Source: Sphingobacteriales bacterium
GTDB taxonomy: Bacteria; Bacteroidota; Bacteroidia; Chitinophagales; UBA2359
Assembly: GCA_016700115.1 (NCBI GenBank)
Contig: CP064999.1
Span: 620,001 to 684,000 of the forward strand
Length of the DNA stretch: 64,000 nucleotides
Direction of reading: 5' to 3'
The notes below the pieces were generated by a model. It was not told the origin of the DNA. It did not search any database and was given only the letters and a program-made list of their open reading frames with translations. This document shows positions 9,562 to 18,754 of this stretch, one piece after another. Each line of letters begins with the position of its first letter. The first letter of the stretch is position 1. Made by a program: the position numbers and the translations under genes.

Positions 9562-10893
9562 TTGAGTTTCGAAAACTTTAACCTCCACCCCCATATTTTA
9601 GAGGGGATTTCAGCAATGGGCTATACTGCCCCCACCCCTATTCAGGTGCAAGCCATCCCACCCATTTTGGAAGGTAAGGACCTGATTGCCTGTGCCCAAA
9701 CCGGTACCGGAAAAACCGCCGCCTATTTGTTGCCGGTGATTCACCACCTCCTGACCCGGAAATTAGACCACAAACAAATCAGCACTCTGATTATCTCTCC
9801 CACCCGGGAGTTGGCCACTCAAATAGACCAACAGGTGGAAGGGTTTGCCTATTTTGCCGGAGTAAGTTCCTTTGCCGTATATGGCGGAGGAGATGGTGCT
9901 GATTTTGTCAGACAAAAACATGCCCTACAACAAGGAGCAGATATCATTGTCGCCACCCCCGGAAAACTCTTGTCGCATCTCAACTTGGGGTATGTGAAAA
10001 TTGGTCAGTTACAGCATCTGATTTTGGACGAAGCAGATAAAATGCTCGACATGGGCTTTTACGACGACATCATGCGCATCATCGGCTTTTTGCCCAAAAA
10101 CCGCCAAACTCTGATGTTTTCGGCCACGATGCCGTCAAAAATAAGAGAACTGACCGGCAGAATTATGCAAAAACCCGTTCAAATCAATATTGCTATTGCC
10201 AAACCCGCCGAAGGTATTTTGCAAGCTGCCTACCTTACTTACGATAACCAAAAACTCCCCCTCATTTTGTCGCTTCTGAAAGGTAAGCAACTGAAAAGCA
10301 TTCTGGTTTTTGCCGGAAAAAAAGTAGAGGTAAAGGCAATAGCCACCGCACTGAAAAAGGCAGGGCTGAAGGCCGCCGACATTCAGTCGGACTTGCCGCA
10401 GGAAGAAAGGGAAGAAGTATTGAGAAATTTTAAAAACCGCAATCTTCAGGTGTTGGTGGCAACCGATGTGTTGTCGCGCGGGATTGATATAGAAGATATT
10501 GACCTCGTGATTAACTACGATGTGCCCCAAAATTCGGAAGACTATGTTCATAGAATTGGTCGGACGGCAAGGGGTGAAAACGGTTCGGGTGTTGCCCTCA
10601 CCTTTATTAATGAAAGAGATCAGCGCAGGTTTTACAATATAGAAGAATTGATTGAAAAAGAAGTGCAGAAACTACCACTGCCCGAAGGGTTGGGCAGCAG
10701 TTTTGAATATAACCCCAAAGCCAAAAAAGTAATGGGCAGAGATCGGGAAACAGGCAACAAAACAAGTGGTCGTAATTCTGGAAAACGCCATAAGTTTGGC
10801 AGGAACAAAAACAACGGCACCGTAGCCAATGCAAATGAAGCCCAAAGCAAAAAACGTCCGGTCAATAAAAAACCACCCCAAAAAGAAGGATAA
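9562..10893 (+). CDS. DEAD-box ATP-dependent RNA helicase, RhlE/CsdA-like
   Basis: About 443 residues if translation begins at the TTG at 9562, just before the FENFNLHPHIL Q-motif region. An in-frame upstream extension exists but runs through the 7-bp repeat and looks non-coding, and the first internal ATG (MGYTAPTP) would cut the Q motif. All family motifs are present: GYTAPTPIQ, AQTGTGKT (I), PTRELATQ (Ia), TPGKL (Ib), DEAD (II), SAT (III), ATDVLSRGID (V) and HRIGRTAR (VI). The last ~70 residues are basic and low-complexity, typical of RNA-binding tails. It unwinds RNA in ribosome assembly or RNA decay, often in cold adaptation. The neuA gene follows after 21 bases and may be co-transcribed. 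Confidence 0.9.
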   Translation: MSFENFNLHPHILEGISAMGYTAPTPIQVQAIPPILEGKDLIACAQTGTGKTAAYLLPVIHHLLTRKLDHKQISTLIISPTRELATQIDQQVEGFAYFAGVSSFAVYGGGDGADFVRQKHALQQGADIIVATPGKLLSHLNLGYVKIGQLQHLILDEADKMLDMGFYDDIMRIIGFLPKNRQTLMFSATMPSKIRELTGRIMQKPVQINIAIAKPAEGILQAAYLTYDNQKLPLILSLLKGKQLKSILVFAGKKVEVKAIATALKKAGLKAADIQSDLPQEEREEVLRNFKNRNLQVLVATDVLSRGIDIEDIDLVINYDVPQNSEDYVHRIGRTARGENGSGVALTFINERDQRRFYNIEELIEKEVQKLPLPEGLGSSFEYNPKAKKVMGRDRETGNKTSGRNSGKRHKFGRNKNNGTVANANEAQSKKRPVNKKPPQKEG

Positions 10894-10914
10894 TAGCCCA
10901 AAAATTGATCCGGC

Positions 10915-11604
10915 ATGAATTACCTGTATCTCATCCCTGCACGGGGCGGCTCAAAAGGCATTCCTCACAAAAACATCAAACCATTGGCAGGAAAACCACT
11001 GATTGAATATACCCTTGAAGTTGCCCTGCAGTTAAGTGCCAAACAAAATATCTGCCTGTCCTCAGATGATGATGAAATCATCAATTTTACCGGTCAATTT
11101 GGACTGCAGGTGCCCTTTAAACGACCGGCCCATTTGGCTACCGATGAAGCCGGCACCTATCAGGTTATGCTACATGCCCTTGATTTTTATGAAAATACAG
11201 GTCAAACTTACGAAGCACTGATCTTGCTTCAACCCACTTCTCCTTTCCGTACCGCCGATCATGTCAGAGAAGCTATCGCCCTTTTTCACACAGGTTTAGA
11301 CATGGTGGTATCGGTATGCGAAACCCGGAGCAACCCCTATTATGTATTGTTTGAAGAAGATCATAACGGCTACCTCGTTCATAGTAAAAAGGGCAACTTT
11401 ACCCGCCGTCAGGATTGTCCCAGCGTTTACGAATTCAACGGAGCGGTATATATTATCAATACACGGTCTTTAAAAACGCATAGCAGTTCGGGCGATTTTA
11501 CCAAAGTGGTGAAATACCTGATGCCTCCCGAAGCTTCATTAGACATTGATACCCCGTTAGACTGGGATTTTGCCGAGTTTTTGATGGGGCGTTCATCCAC
11601 TTAA
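10915..11604 (+). CDS. neuA: CMP-nonulosonate (N-acylneuraminate) cytidylyltransferase
   Basis: 229 residues. The nucleotide-binding signature ARGGSKGIPHKN is at residues 9-20, followed by ...LSSDDDEI and LLQPTSPFR, all typical of the CMP-sialic acid synthetase family. The enzyme activates a nine-carbon acidic sugar (neuraminic, legionaminic or similar) with CTP before transfer to surface glycans. Whether it is NeuA, LegF or PseF cannot be settled from sequence reading. It is separated from neuD and neuC, which lie 2.1 kb away on the opposite strand, by the ATPase-PIN cassette. No synthase (NeuB) is seen in the window. Length is normal for the family. Confidence 0.85.
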   Translation: MNYLYLIPARGGSKGIPHKNIKPLAGKPLIEYTLEVALQLSAKQNICLSSDDDEIINFTGQFGLQVPFKRPAHLATDEAGTYQVMLHALDFYENTGQTYEALILLQPTSPFRTADHVREAIALFHTGLDMVVSVCETRSNPYYVLFEEDHNGYLVHSKKGNFTRRQDCPSVYEFNGAVYIINTRSLKTHSSSGDFTKVVKYLMPPEASLDIDTPLDWDFAEFLMGRSST

Positions 11605-11753
11605 TTTTTGACAAAATATAACTTACATTTGAATTTTAGCCATAAGCTAAAATGTAATGCTACATTGGAGTAAACAGGAGGAACGTGTTTCGGTATTCTT
11701 GAGACTTCTCATTTAAAGATGAATATACGCCTAATTGTAACTGGTAATTCTCG

Positions 11754-12272
11754 TCACTTTCTTCTTCGGGGAACTATGGGCGGGTGTTCGGGGGGAATGG
11801 GTTCGTAAGATTTGAGACCCCCATCGCCGGTTAAAATTTCCACATTGCATCCAAACTCATAGTAATATTGTGCTACTTTAATGATAGTAGCATCAGCTAT
11901 AGAAATGCTTTGTTGTGCTAATTCAGGCCAATCATTGGCGAGTTCTAAAACATTTTCATCATTCCATAATTCTGCTTGTGCAGAAAAAGCAGCCCAAGGC
12001 TCTTCGTTATTCAAAGCACAAATCAATATATCGCATAATTTTTGTGCAGTTTTATACCTTAGATTACCACTTGTATGGCTGATATGATTACCTGTTTCTA
12101 TGATGGTGGCTAATGGTAGCACCAAAGTAGATTGGCTGTTTATTTCTTCCTTTATTTTTTGGTCTACCCTATCAAAGTTCCAGTTATCTTTGGTTGTCCC
12201 ACAGGTTTCATAGCCTGATACCTGTAGCCATACGCACAACATGCTTGTATCTAAAATGACAACTTTCCTCAT
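11754..12272 (-). CDS. PIN-like ribonuclease, second gene of an ATPase-nuclease cassette
   Basis: 172 residues. The protein opens with VVILDTSML and has four acidic residues placed as in PIN nucleases: D8, E59 (TIIETGNH), D127 (SIADATI) and D150 (LTGDGGL). These coordinate metal in PIN enzymes that cut RNA. The tail is proline- and arginine-rich (PPIVPRRRK). Its ATG lies only 2 bases after the TAG of the upstream ATPase gene, so the two are surely one transcriptional and probably translational unit. PIN proteins act as toxins or effectors; partnering with an SMC/OLD-like ATPase instead of a small antitoxin suggests ATPase-controlled activity, as in anti-phage modules. That is inference; no member of this exact pair was recognised. 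Confidence 0.7.
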   Translation of the reverse strand: MRKVVILDTSMLCVWLQVSGYETCGTTKDNWNFDRVDQKIKEEINSQSTLVLPLATIIETGNHISHTSGNLRYKTAQKLCDILICALNNEEPWAAFSAQAELWNDENVLELANDWPELAQQSISIADATIIKVAQYYYEFGCNVEILTGDGGLKSYEPIPPEHPPIVPRRRK

Positions 12273-12274
12273 AG

Positions 12275-13528
12275 CTAAATTTTAATACTGAGCACTTCTT
12301 CTAATATGCCCGATGTAGTTAAATTACCTACTGAGCCGCGTGACATTAGTTTTGGCAGTTGAACTATATCTTCCAGAAGTTTTATTTGGCTTGTACCGGT
12401 TTGTGAAATGCGATATACTATCGAAATAACCGGAATCATTTCTTTGCCTAATGCATCTAAAAAAGCAGGGTTATGTGTAGTACACAACACGTCAATGCTT
12501 CTTCTGTTTCCTTCCTCCTTTAAAAACTGCACCAACAACTTTGCCCGTGAGGGATGAAAACCATTGTCTATTTCTTCGATTACCAACAAACTATGTTGGG
12601 GCATGGTGAGCATAGCAGTCATAATAGCCAAAAACCGAAGTGTGCCGTCAGACATTCCACCGGCATCTACGATAAGTAGCTCATTTTCAAACCATTGCTC
12701 TTTACAATACAACATAGCATCTGTTTTTAGCAAACCGACCGGTTCTGCCCAAACATGGTTTATCTCTTTCTCGGGCAATCTTTTTAGATACTGCGTAAGC
12801 GTGTTTTCAATTTCTTGTTTTGTTCCATTGTTTAAAGCTGCAAGTACACCGGCTATATTGGAAGCATCTGACTGTAGTCGGTCTGAAAATTTAGTATATC
12901 CCCGCATGTTTGCAGGAATGGGGTCGAGAACAAAAATTCGGGAAAGTTGAAGTGATGCTTCTTCAATGCTTTGCTGTACTTCTTTGTGCAAAGGCAATGA
13001 CTTGCTTTGGCTCAAAACGCTGTTAGTCCTTCGTAAATCAATGCGATTCCCTCGCCCTTGATTACTAGTATGAAAATAGGTGGTAATTGCCGGTTGAGTT
13101 AAGTTATCACCGGCGGTATAAAACATTCTTTTTTCCGTTATTTTTTTCCCTTTTGCCGATGATGAGATACGGGTTAGCATTTCCGATTTTACTTCCATCT
13201 TTCCTTCTTCTATCCACCCGATAACAATGCTATACCGGTAATCTATTTGCTCGTCTGCATCAGATTGTATCACCACTGTCAGTTCGGTTTCGGTAAACCC
13301 ATGTGTTATTATCCATTTGTGCCCGCCACGAATGCCTTTGCTATCAATATCGCCTCCGATAGCTTCGTTAATTTGTTTGCCATTTGTAATTTTTTGTAAA
13401 AATAGCAAGGCATCTAATATATTTGATTTACCACTGGCGTTAGTACCAATCAATATGGTTAGCGGATCAATATATAATTGACCTTCGGTAAAACTCTTCC
13501 AGTTTTTGAAGCGCAATTCTTTTATCAT
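12275..13528 (-). CDS. AAA_21/OLD-like ATPase, first gene of an ATPase-nuclease cassette
   Basis: 417 residues. Walker A is GTNASGKSN (28-36), the ABC-like signature region GGMSDGTLRFLA is at about 290-301, Walker B is LLVIEEID (314-321) and the H-loop TTHNPAFLDAL follows at about 350. This order, and the opening IKELRFKNWKSF, place it among SMC/RecF-like ATPases of the AAA15/AAA21 group. The middle region (about 60-270) is specific and has no zinc hook or long coiled coil, and no TOPRIM domain was seen. These ATPases often sense phage or damaged DNA and control a linked nuclease; here the partner is the PIN protein downstream. The pair lies between neuA and neuDC, with flanking spacers of about 150 and 185 bases. 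Confidence 0.8.
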   Translation of the reverse strand: MIKELRFKNWKSFTEGQLYIDPLTILIGTNASGKSNILDALLFLQKITNGKQINEAIGGDIDSKGIRGGHKWIITHGFTETELTVVIQSDADEQIDYRYSIVIGWIEEGKMEVKSEMLTRISSSAKGKKITEKRMFYTAGDNLTQPAITTYFHTSNQGRGNRIDLRRTNSVLSQSKSLPLHKEVQQSIEEASLQLSRIFVLDPIPANMRGYTKFSDRLQSDASNIAGVLAALNNGTKQEIENTLTQYLKRLPEKEINHVWAEPVGLLKTDAMLYCKEQWFENELLIVDAGGMSDGTLRFLAIMTAMLTMPQHSLLVIEEIDNGFHPSRAKLLVQFLKEEGNRRSIDVLCTTHNPAFLDALGKEMIPVISIVYRISQTGTSQIKLLEDIVQLPKLMSRGSVGNLTTSGILEEVLSIKI

Positions 13529-13713
13529 AAATTTAATTTGTGTCGGCGATATAAGCTATATGCAAAGATAACAATACGCCTTCATAAATTATACATTACC
13601 ATAAGCAAAAGCGGTTATGCTCTCTAACTTACCATACTTACATACTGCCTCGCTATAAAGTATTCATGCACAGCCGCACCAGTTTGTTCTAAGTCTATTC
13701 CATTCGTCTTCGG

Positions 13714-14352
13714 CTATTTCTCTCTCTGCGGATTACCAACCACCGTTGCGCCATCCGGCACATGACGAATGACCACTGCACCTGCGCCAACAATGACATT
13801 GTTGCCAATTGTAATTCCCTCTTTGACCACCGCCCCTGCTCCGATAAAACTTCCCCTGCCCACTGTTACATTACCACAAAGGGTGGCATTAGGCGCAATA
13901 TGTGCAAAATCTGCAACAATACACTCATGTTCAATCACCGCACCGGTATTGCATATCACACCGTTGCCTATAGATGAGAACGGGTTAATCACTGCCTTTG
14001 CTCCCAACATCACCCCGCAGCCGAGGGTTACCTTTGTCGCCAGATAAGCCTGTGAATGAATGGCATTAGCAGGCTCCTTTTGCAAAGAAGCGGTTAAAAA
14101 ATCCTGTACCCTTGCTCTGATTTCGTTGTTGCCGATGGCAACAAAATAGCGATACCCCAATAGCAAATGAAGGGTGTTCCCGTCTGTTTCAGATCCCAAA
14201 TATTCTAACCCTAAAGGGTTATGCTTTTTAGGTTTCGCCTCACAATAAGCACGAACCACCTGATTTTGAGAACAAAAAATGTCATACACCACAAACGCAT
14301 GGCCGGAATAGCCTATCAGGGAGAGGGGTAAAACATTTGTAGCAGCAGACAT
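13714..14352 (-). CDS. neuD: NeuD-like sialic acid/nonulosonate O- or N-acetyltransferase
   Basis: 212 residues from the ATG at 14352; a start 12 codons further up is possible but less natural, because MSAATNVLPLSLIGYSGHA gives the usual NeuD beginning. The N-terminal half is the PglD/NeuD nucleotide-like domain (IGYSGHA). From about residue 105 it is a left-handed beta-helix of hexapeptide repeats (LGCGVMLGAKAVINP, VIVGAGAVV) with the histidine of IEHEC as probable catalytic base, and it ends VVGNPQR. It acetylates a sugar intermediate or the final nonulosonate with acetyl-CoA. It lies 47 bases after neuC and is likely co-transcribed with it. Confidence 0.8.
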   Translation of the reverse strand: MSAATNVLPLSLIGYSGHAFVVYDIFCSQNQVVRAYCEAKPKKHNPLGLEYLGSETDGNTLHLLLGYRYFVAIGNNEIRARVQDFLTASLQKEPANAIHSQAYLATKVTLGCGVMLGAKAVINPFSSIGNGVICNTGAVIEHECIVADFAHIAPNATLCGNVTVGRGSFIGAGAVVKEGITIGNNVIVGAGAVVIRHVPDGATVVGNPQREK

Positions 14353-14399
14353 AATTAGGTAGAATAGAGGGGTGAGTAAATCTTCCAACCCACAAAATA

Positions 14400-15512
14400 C
14401 TATTTATCGGCTAAAGATTTTAATATGCCGATAACTTTTTCACTTACATTGCTTTGCCAATAAATGTTACTGCCATCATAAGGAGGGAGTTCAGAAATCC
14501 GGGCTATTGCCGAAAGTATTTCCTGAGATTTTATGGGAACATGCAGCACATTGTTGCTACAGGCACGACCTTGTTGCCGGTTGCCGGTATTAATCACATA
14601 TTTTCCAAACGATGCAGCCTCAATAATTCCGCTCGAAGAATTGCCCAATAAAAAAGAGCATAGCTTCATACAGGAAAAATAGCCCGCAGTGCCGAAGTTT
14701 TCAACTGCAAAAATCCGATTGGTGTGTTGCTGTGCAAATGTCAGAAGTTCATTGCGAACAAAATTGCCCATAGTATCTGCATTAGGCATGGTAATGACAA
14801 CCTGATAGGGAATTTTATTCAAAACTTCTATCAGTTCCTTTACATGTTCCCTGTTTTGGTCTGCCGAAATAGTTTCAGGATGAAAGGTAAACAAGACTGT
14901 AGCTTTTTTCATGTCTATACCATATCGCTTATAAAACTCTTCAGAATCAAACAGAGTGATGTTTTGAAGGCTATCTAAACTTAAAGAACCCACCGCATAA
15001 ATATGTTGGTCAGAACCGGTCATTTGAGAAATTTTGCAGGCGTATTCAGCGGTCGCTGTAAAATGATAGTTAGCCATTTGGGTTATTGCATGGCGAAATT
15101 TGTTGTCAATTGCGCCTAACGTTGTTTCACCTCCGTAAAAATGCGCAACAGGCAGGTTAAATGGAATACTGGCACTTACAGCCGCAAACATTTCATATCT
15201 GTCGCCAAGACAAATAATTAAATCGGTTTTATCTTTTAGAAACGCCCACAAAGTTGAAAATTTCATGGAGGTTAAAGCCATAGCGGTTGAAACAGCTTCG
15301 GCAGAATCTCCAACTACCATTGATTCTATGGCATAGGCAACTTTAAAGCCATCTGCAACTATATTGTTTATCGTATATCCATGTATGGGTGATAAATGGG
15401 TTCCAAAGGCAATAATTGACAGCTCAAAATCTTGCGTTTGGCTTAGCTTCTTTATTAAAGGAAGATAAATTCCGTAATCGGCCCGGGAACTTGTGAGAAG
15501 TGACAGATGCAT
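14400..15512 (-). CDS. neuC: UDP-GlcNAc 2-epimerase (hydrolysing), NeuC/LegG type
   Basis: 370 residues with the two-domain GT-B fold of the UDP-GlcNAc 2-epimerase family. Recognisable parts are TSSRADYGIYLPLI at the start, ICLGDRYEMFAA, HFYGGETTLGAID (the substrate histidine region), TFHPET and GNSSSGIIEAASFG near the end. The hydrolysing enzymes make ManNAc or the 2,4-diacetamido relative from the UDP sugar, the first committed step of sialic or legionaminic acid synthesis. Sequence reading alone does not separate NeuC from LegG. The gene heads the neuC-neuD operon and has a TATTTTTG box just upstream. The synthase expected next in the pathway is not in the window. Confidence 0.85.
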   Translation of the reverse strand: MHLSLLTSSRADYGIYLPLIKKLSQTQDFELSIIAFGTHLSPIHGYTINNIVADGFKVAYAIESMVVGDSAEAVSTAMALTSMKFSTLWAFLKDKTDLIICLGDRYEMFAAVSASIPFNLPVAHFYGGETTLGAIDNKFRHAITQMANYHFTATAEYACKISQMTGSDQHIYAVGSLSLDSLQNITLFDSEEFYKRYGIDMKKATVLFTFHPETISADQNREHVKELIEVLNKIPYQVVITMPNADTMGNFVRNELLTFAQQHTNRIFAVENFGTAGYFSCMKLCSFLLGNSSSGIIEAASFGKYVINTGNRQQGRACSNNVLHVPIKSQEILSAIARISELPPYDGSNIYWQSNVSEKVIGILKSLADK

Positions 15513-15896
15513 ATAAGTTGTCAGAAACGGTTAGTCCAAAAATAAAGCCATCAACCTTCGTTTAAAAACACCTGATTATATCTTAATTTATATGAAGGCT
15601 GTTTGTGCCTTTATTAGATATATATAATACAGGGCGATGTTTTTTCACACAATGATAGTGAAACAATTCGGATAACCCTAAAATGGATTTAATCCTAACA
15701 ATTTGGTTGTACTTCTTTACCAGATGAAAACCATTTTTTGTAATTCTTTTGCTGATTGTTTACAAAGGGGAAGCAGTAAATCCTATTGGATTAGATTTTG
15801 TCAGAAAAACAAATGTAAAAAGTACCTATTCTAAATAGCAAAAAAACATTACCTTTAAACTTGCAACTCATAGTATATCATGATGCCTATATAACA
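15513..15896. other. Intergenic region between divergent neuC and the FG-GAP protein gene
   Basis: About 380 AT-rich bases. On the neuC side there is a TATTTTTG box. On the other side TACCTTTA at 15850-15857 is a weak candidate -7 box for the plus-strand gene. No other structure was seen. Confidence 0.4.
15537..15544 (-). promoter_or_regulatory. Putative -7 box of the neuC promoter
   Basis: TATTTTTG on the minus strand is a full match to TAnnTTTG. It would place the transcript start about 18 bases before the neuC ATG. No TTG is found at the normal -33 distance. Confidence 0.3.
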
Positions 15897-18578
15897 ATGA
15901 ATAAAATTTTTGAGTTGGTTTTTCTCTTTTTGTCCTTACCGTTGTATTTACTGAATGCTCAGGAAATATGCAACAACGGATTTGACGATGATGGTAACAG
16001 TTATACTGATTGTTATGATGTTAACTGTGCAGTTACAGAACAATGTTGGCAATATTATACCGGCACCATAGAATATACTTGTGAACCAATCACTCCTATT
16101 GAGTTCAGTATAGAACCCGGATGGCAATCGTCAATAACGGTTGCCGATTTGAATATTGTTTTAGCCGCCGACATAGATGCAAACGGCAGCACCGAACTTT
16201 TTGTGCAAGGAAAAAGGGGCAATGATGTTTTGATGTATTGGTTAAACCCGGTAAATGGTTCTGTCAGTTCGTCTTTTACTTTTCCTGATTACTGGGATGG
16301 GCAGGGTACTCCGGCAATAGGGGATATAGATAGTGATGGCTTGGGTGAAATAATACTCTCTAATCGAATATCTGGTAATGATGCAACCGTTTATGCATTT
16401 GAACATGACGGAACGATAAAGTGGGTATCCGTCATTGATAATGGCACATCAAACCAACCCAACGAATGGCAGCTTGCTGACTTTAATCAGGATGGTATAG
16501 TAGAAGCCTATTCGCGATTTACCATTCTTAATGCTCAAACAGGAGATATTTTAACACAATTACCTGGTAGTTACGATGACCGTCTTTCGATAGCCGCAGA
16601 TATCTTGCCCGATAGCTTTTGTTCCGCTTGTAGCGGGTTGGAACTTGTGGTTGCAAACAAAGTATATGCTGTTGATTTTAACAGTACCGGGCTAATCCTT
16701 CAATTGACTTCATCTTCAGGCGGTAAGGGATTTACCTCTGTTGCCGATTGGGATTTAGATGGTGATTTAGATATTATTGTAGCAGATTGGACAGGTATAT
16801 ACCGATTGTATGTCTGGGATGGTCAAACATCGGAGGTAATGTTTACTTTTTTCGGAATTGATCTTACTAATGCTTCTCGTCCGGCAATTGCAAATTTAGA
16901 CAGCGATCCGGAACCGGAACTTATTATTAAAACCAAAGAAAACATACTCTGTCTTGATAATGATTTGGGCATTATTTGGCAGGTGCCTATTCAGGAAAAT
17001 GGCGGCGGTTGTGGTACTTCGGCTACATTATTTGATTTTAACGGAGATGGGATCTTTGAAGTTGTAAGCAGGGACGAAACTCAATTTGCAGTTTATTCTG
17101 CACTTAACGGTGCTTTGCTATATAGCCTTCCCTGTTTTTCGGCCACAGCTCTTGAAATACCGGTTATAGCCGATATTGACGGAGATGGTGAAGCAGAAAT
17201 TGTTACAATTTGTGGGAATGGGATATTTGGAACTTCCGGCTACGATATTAACCAAGGCCGCGTTTACATGTTCCAGTCCGCCGCCTCACCCTGGCAACCG
17301 TGTCGGCCGATTTGGAACCAACAGGGATATTTTAACGTCAATATCAACAACGATTTAAGTGTGCCTATCCAACAACAACCGCATCATTTGCAGTTTCCGC
17401 CGGGAAGCGGCAAATATCCCTTTAACACCTTTTTGGCTCAATACAGCCCACCTTCGGAAACAATTGTTGATGCAGGATTAACCAATGTTTCTGCAACGAT
17501 TGTAAGTATATGCTCCGCCGGTACGATTGTCTATGAAGTTTGTAATACAGGCTCTTCCAATTTGCCCGGGGGCACACCGGTTGCTATCTATAATGCTAAT
17601 CCTACCTCCAATCCTGCTTCTGTCTTATTAGGGGTTCAAACCATACCGGTCGAACTGGCTTCCGGAAATTGCCATGTCTTACAATTCAACGCCGTAAACG
17701 CAGACAGTATTTTTATTTTTGTTAACTTTAACGGAACACTTCCACCGCCCTTTACCCTATCCGAACTAATTCCTGTTGGAATGGATGTGCCGGAGTGTGA
17801 TATTGAAAACAACCTAACAGGTGGTTCAATACCGGATTTACCCGAAATAGTGATCAATTCATTCTGTCAAGACGGCATCTCTTACGGTTTGCTTCAGGTG
17901 GAAAATAATATCGGGTTCACTAACTATCTATGGACAGATGGTCAACAATCAGCAACCATTCAGGTAACTCAATCCGGCACTTATTGTGTAATCGCAACCG
18001 ATTCTGTTGGATGTACTACATTTATTTGTGCCGACTATACTCAGTTGCTCCCACCTTCTCCGCAGATTTACGGCGATACGCTGATAGTTGAGGGGGATAC
18101 CGGACAATTGGGAGTACTTGATACCTATCCCGCTTATTTATGGTCAACCGGTTCAACCACCCCATCTATTACCGTTTCAACCTCAGGCACCTATTTTGTA
18201 ACTGTAACAGATCTAAACGGATGCACGGCAGCACAATCAGTCAATGTAACTGTTGTCGGAGAAGAACCGGATGATGACCTTCCGGTTGATACGCTTTATA
18301 CCTGCCGTTTTATCATCCCAAATGCTTTTACGCCCAATCAGGACGGAGTGAACGACGTGTTTTCGGCTTTTACCAACTGTCAGGCAAGCGGGTTCGCTTT
18401 ATTTGTCTATAACCGGTGGGGGAACAAGGTGTTTGAAAGCAGCGATTTGTCTGATTTTTGGGATGGCACTTACCAAAATTCAGATGCACCAATAGGGGTA
18501 TATGCCTACTATGGTCATATTGAGTTTACAGACGGTAACCGTCAGGAGTTTCAGGGAAATGTTACCCTGATCAGGTGA
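15897..18578 (+). CDS. FG-GAP/VCBS-repeat surface protein with type B (CHU_C) T9SS sorting domain
   Basis: 893 residues from the ATG at 15897, chosen because a signal peptide follows directly (MNKIFELVFLFLSLPLYLL..AQ). A cysteine-rich ICNNGFDDDGN motif comes first. Then at least seven calcium-binding FG-GAP-like motifs follow (ADIDANGSTEL, GDIDSDGLGEI, ADFNQDGIVEA, ADWDLDGDLDI, ANLDSDPEPEL, FDFNGDGIFEV, ADIDGDGEAEI), spanning about residues 95-440 and suggesting a beta-propeller. CARDB-like and Ig-like regions follow. The last ~90 residues (IIPNAFTPNQDGVND ... YNRWGN ... GVYAY) are a classical gliding-motility/CHU_C type B sorting domain. It should cross the outer membrane by type IX secretion and stay on the surface or be released. 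Confidence 0.85.
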   Translation: MNKIFELVFLFLSLPLYLLNAQEICNNGFDDDGNSYTDCYDVNCAVTEQCWQYYTGTIEYTCEPITPIEFSIEPGWQSSITVADLNIVLAADIDANGSTELFVQGKRGNDVLMYWLNPVNGSVSSSFTFPDYWDGQGTPAIGDIDSDGLGEIILSNRISGNDATVYAFEHDGTIKWVSVIDNGTSNQPNEWQLADFNQDGIVEAYSRFTILNAQTGDILTQLPGSYDDRLSIAADILPDSFCSACSGLELVVANKVYAVDFNSTGLILQLTSSSGGKGFTSVADWDLDGDLDIIVADWTGIYRLYVWDGQTSEVMFTFFGIDLTNASRPAIANLDSDPEPELIIKTKENILCLDNDLGIIWQVPIQENGGGCGTSATLFDFNGDGIFEVVSRDETQFAVYSALNGALLYSLPCFSATALEIPVIADIDGDGEAEIVTICGNGIFGTSGYDINQGRVYMFQSAASPWQPCRPIWNQQGYFNVNINNDLSVPIQQQPHHLQFPPGSGKYPFNTFLAQYSPPSETIVDAGLTNVSATIVSICSAGTIVYEVCNTGSSNLPGGTPVAIYNANPTSNPASVLLGVQTIPVELASGNCHVLQFNAVNADSIFIFVNFNGTLPPPFTLSELIPVGMDVPECDIENNLTGGSIPDLPEIVINSFCQDGISYGLLQVENNIGFTNYLWTDGQQSATIQVTQSGTYCVIATDSVGCTTFICADYTQLLPPSPQIYGDTLIVEGDTGQLGVLDTYPAYLWSTGSTTPSITVSTSGTYFVTVTDLNGCTAAQSVNVTVVGEEPDDDLPVDTLYTCRFIIPNAFTPNQDGVNDVFSAFTNCQASGFALFVYNRWGNKVFESSDLSDFWDGTYQNSDAPIGVYAYYGHIEFTDGNRQEFQGNVTLIR

Positions 18579-18754
18579 GATTCTTGATGAAGAACTAAAT
18601 TTTTACGGAAACACGGCGCAACAAGGGGGGGTACTCGTCAAGTTTAAAAACTGTTTTCTGCGAAAATCTGCGGGGCATTAAAAAATCAAGTCGGTGCAGG
18701 CGAGCCAAATAACTACAAGTTTAAAATTGACCCGACTCTATCAGGAAGCCGGGG

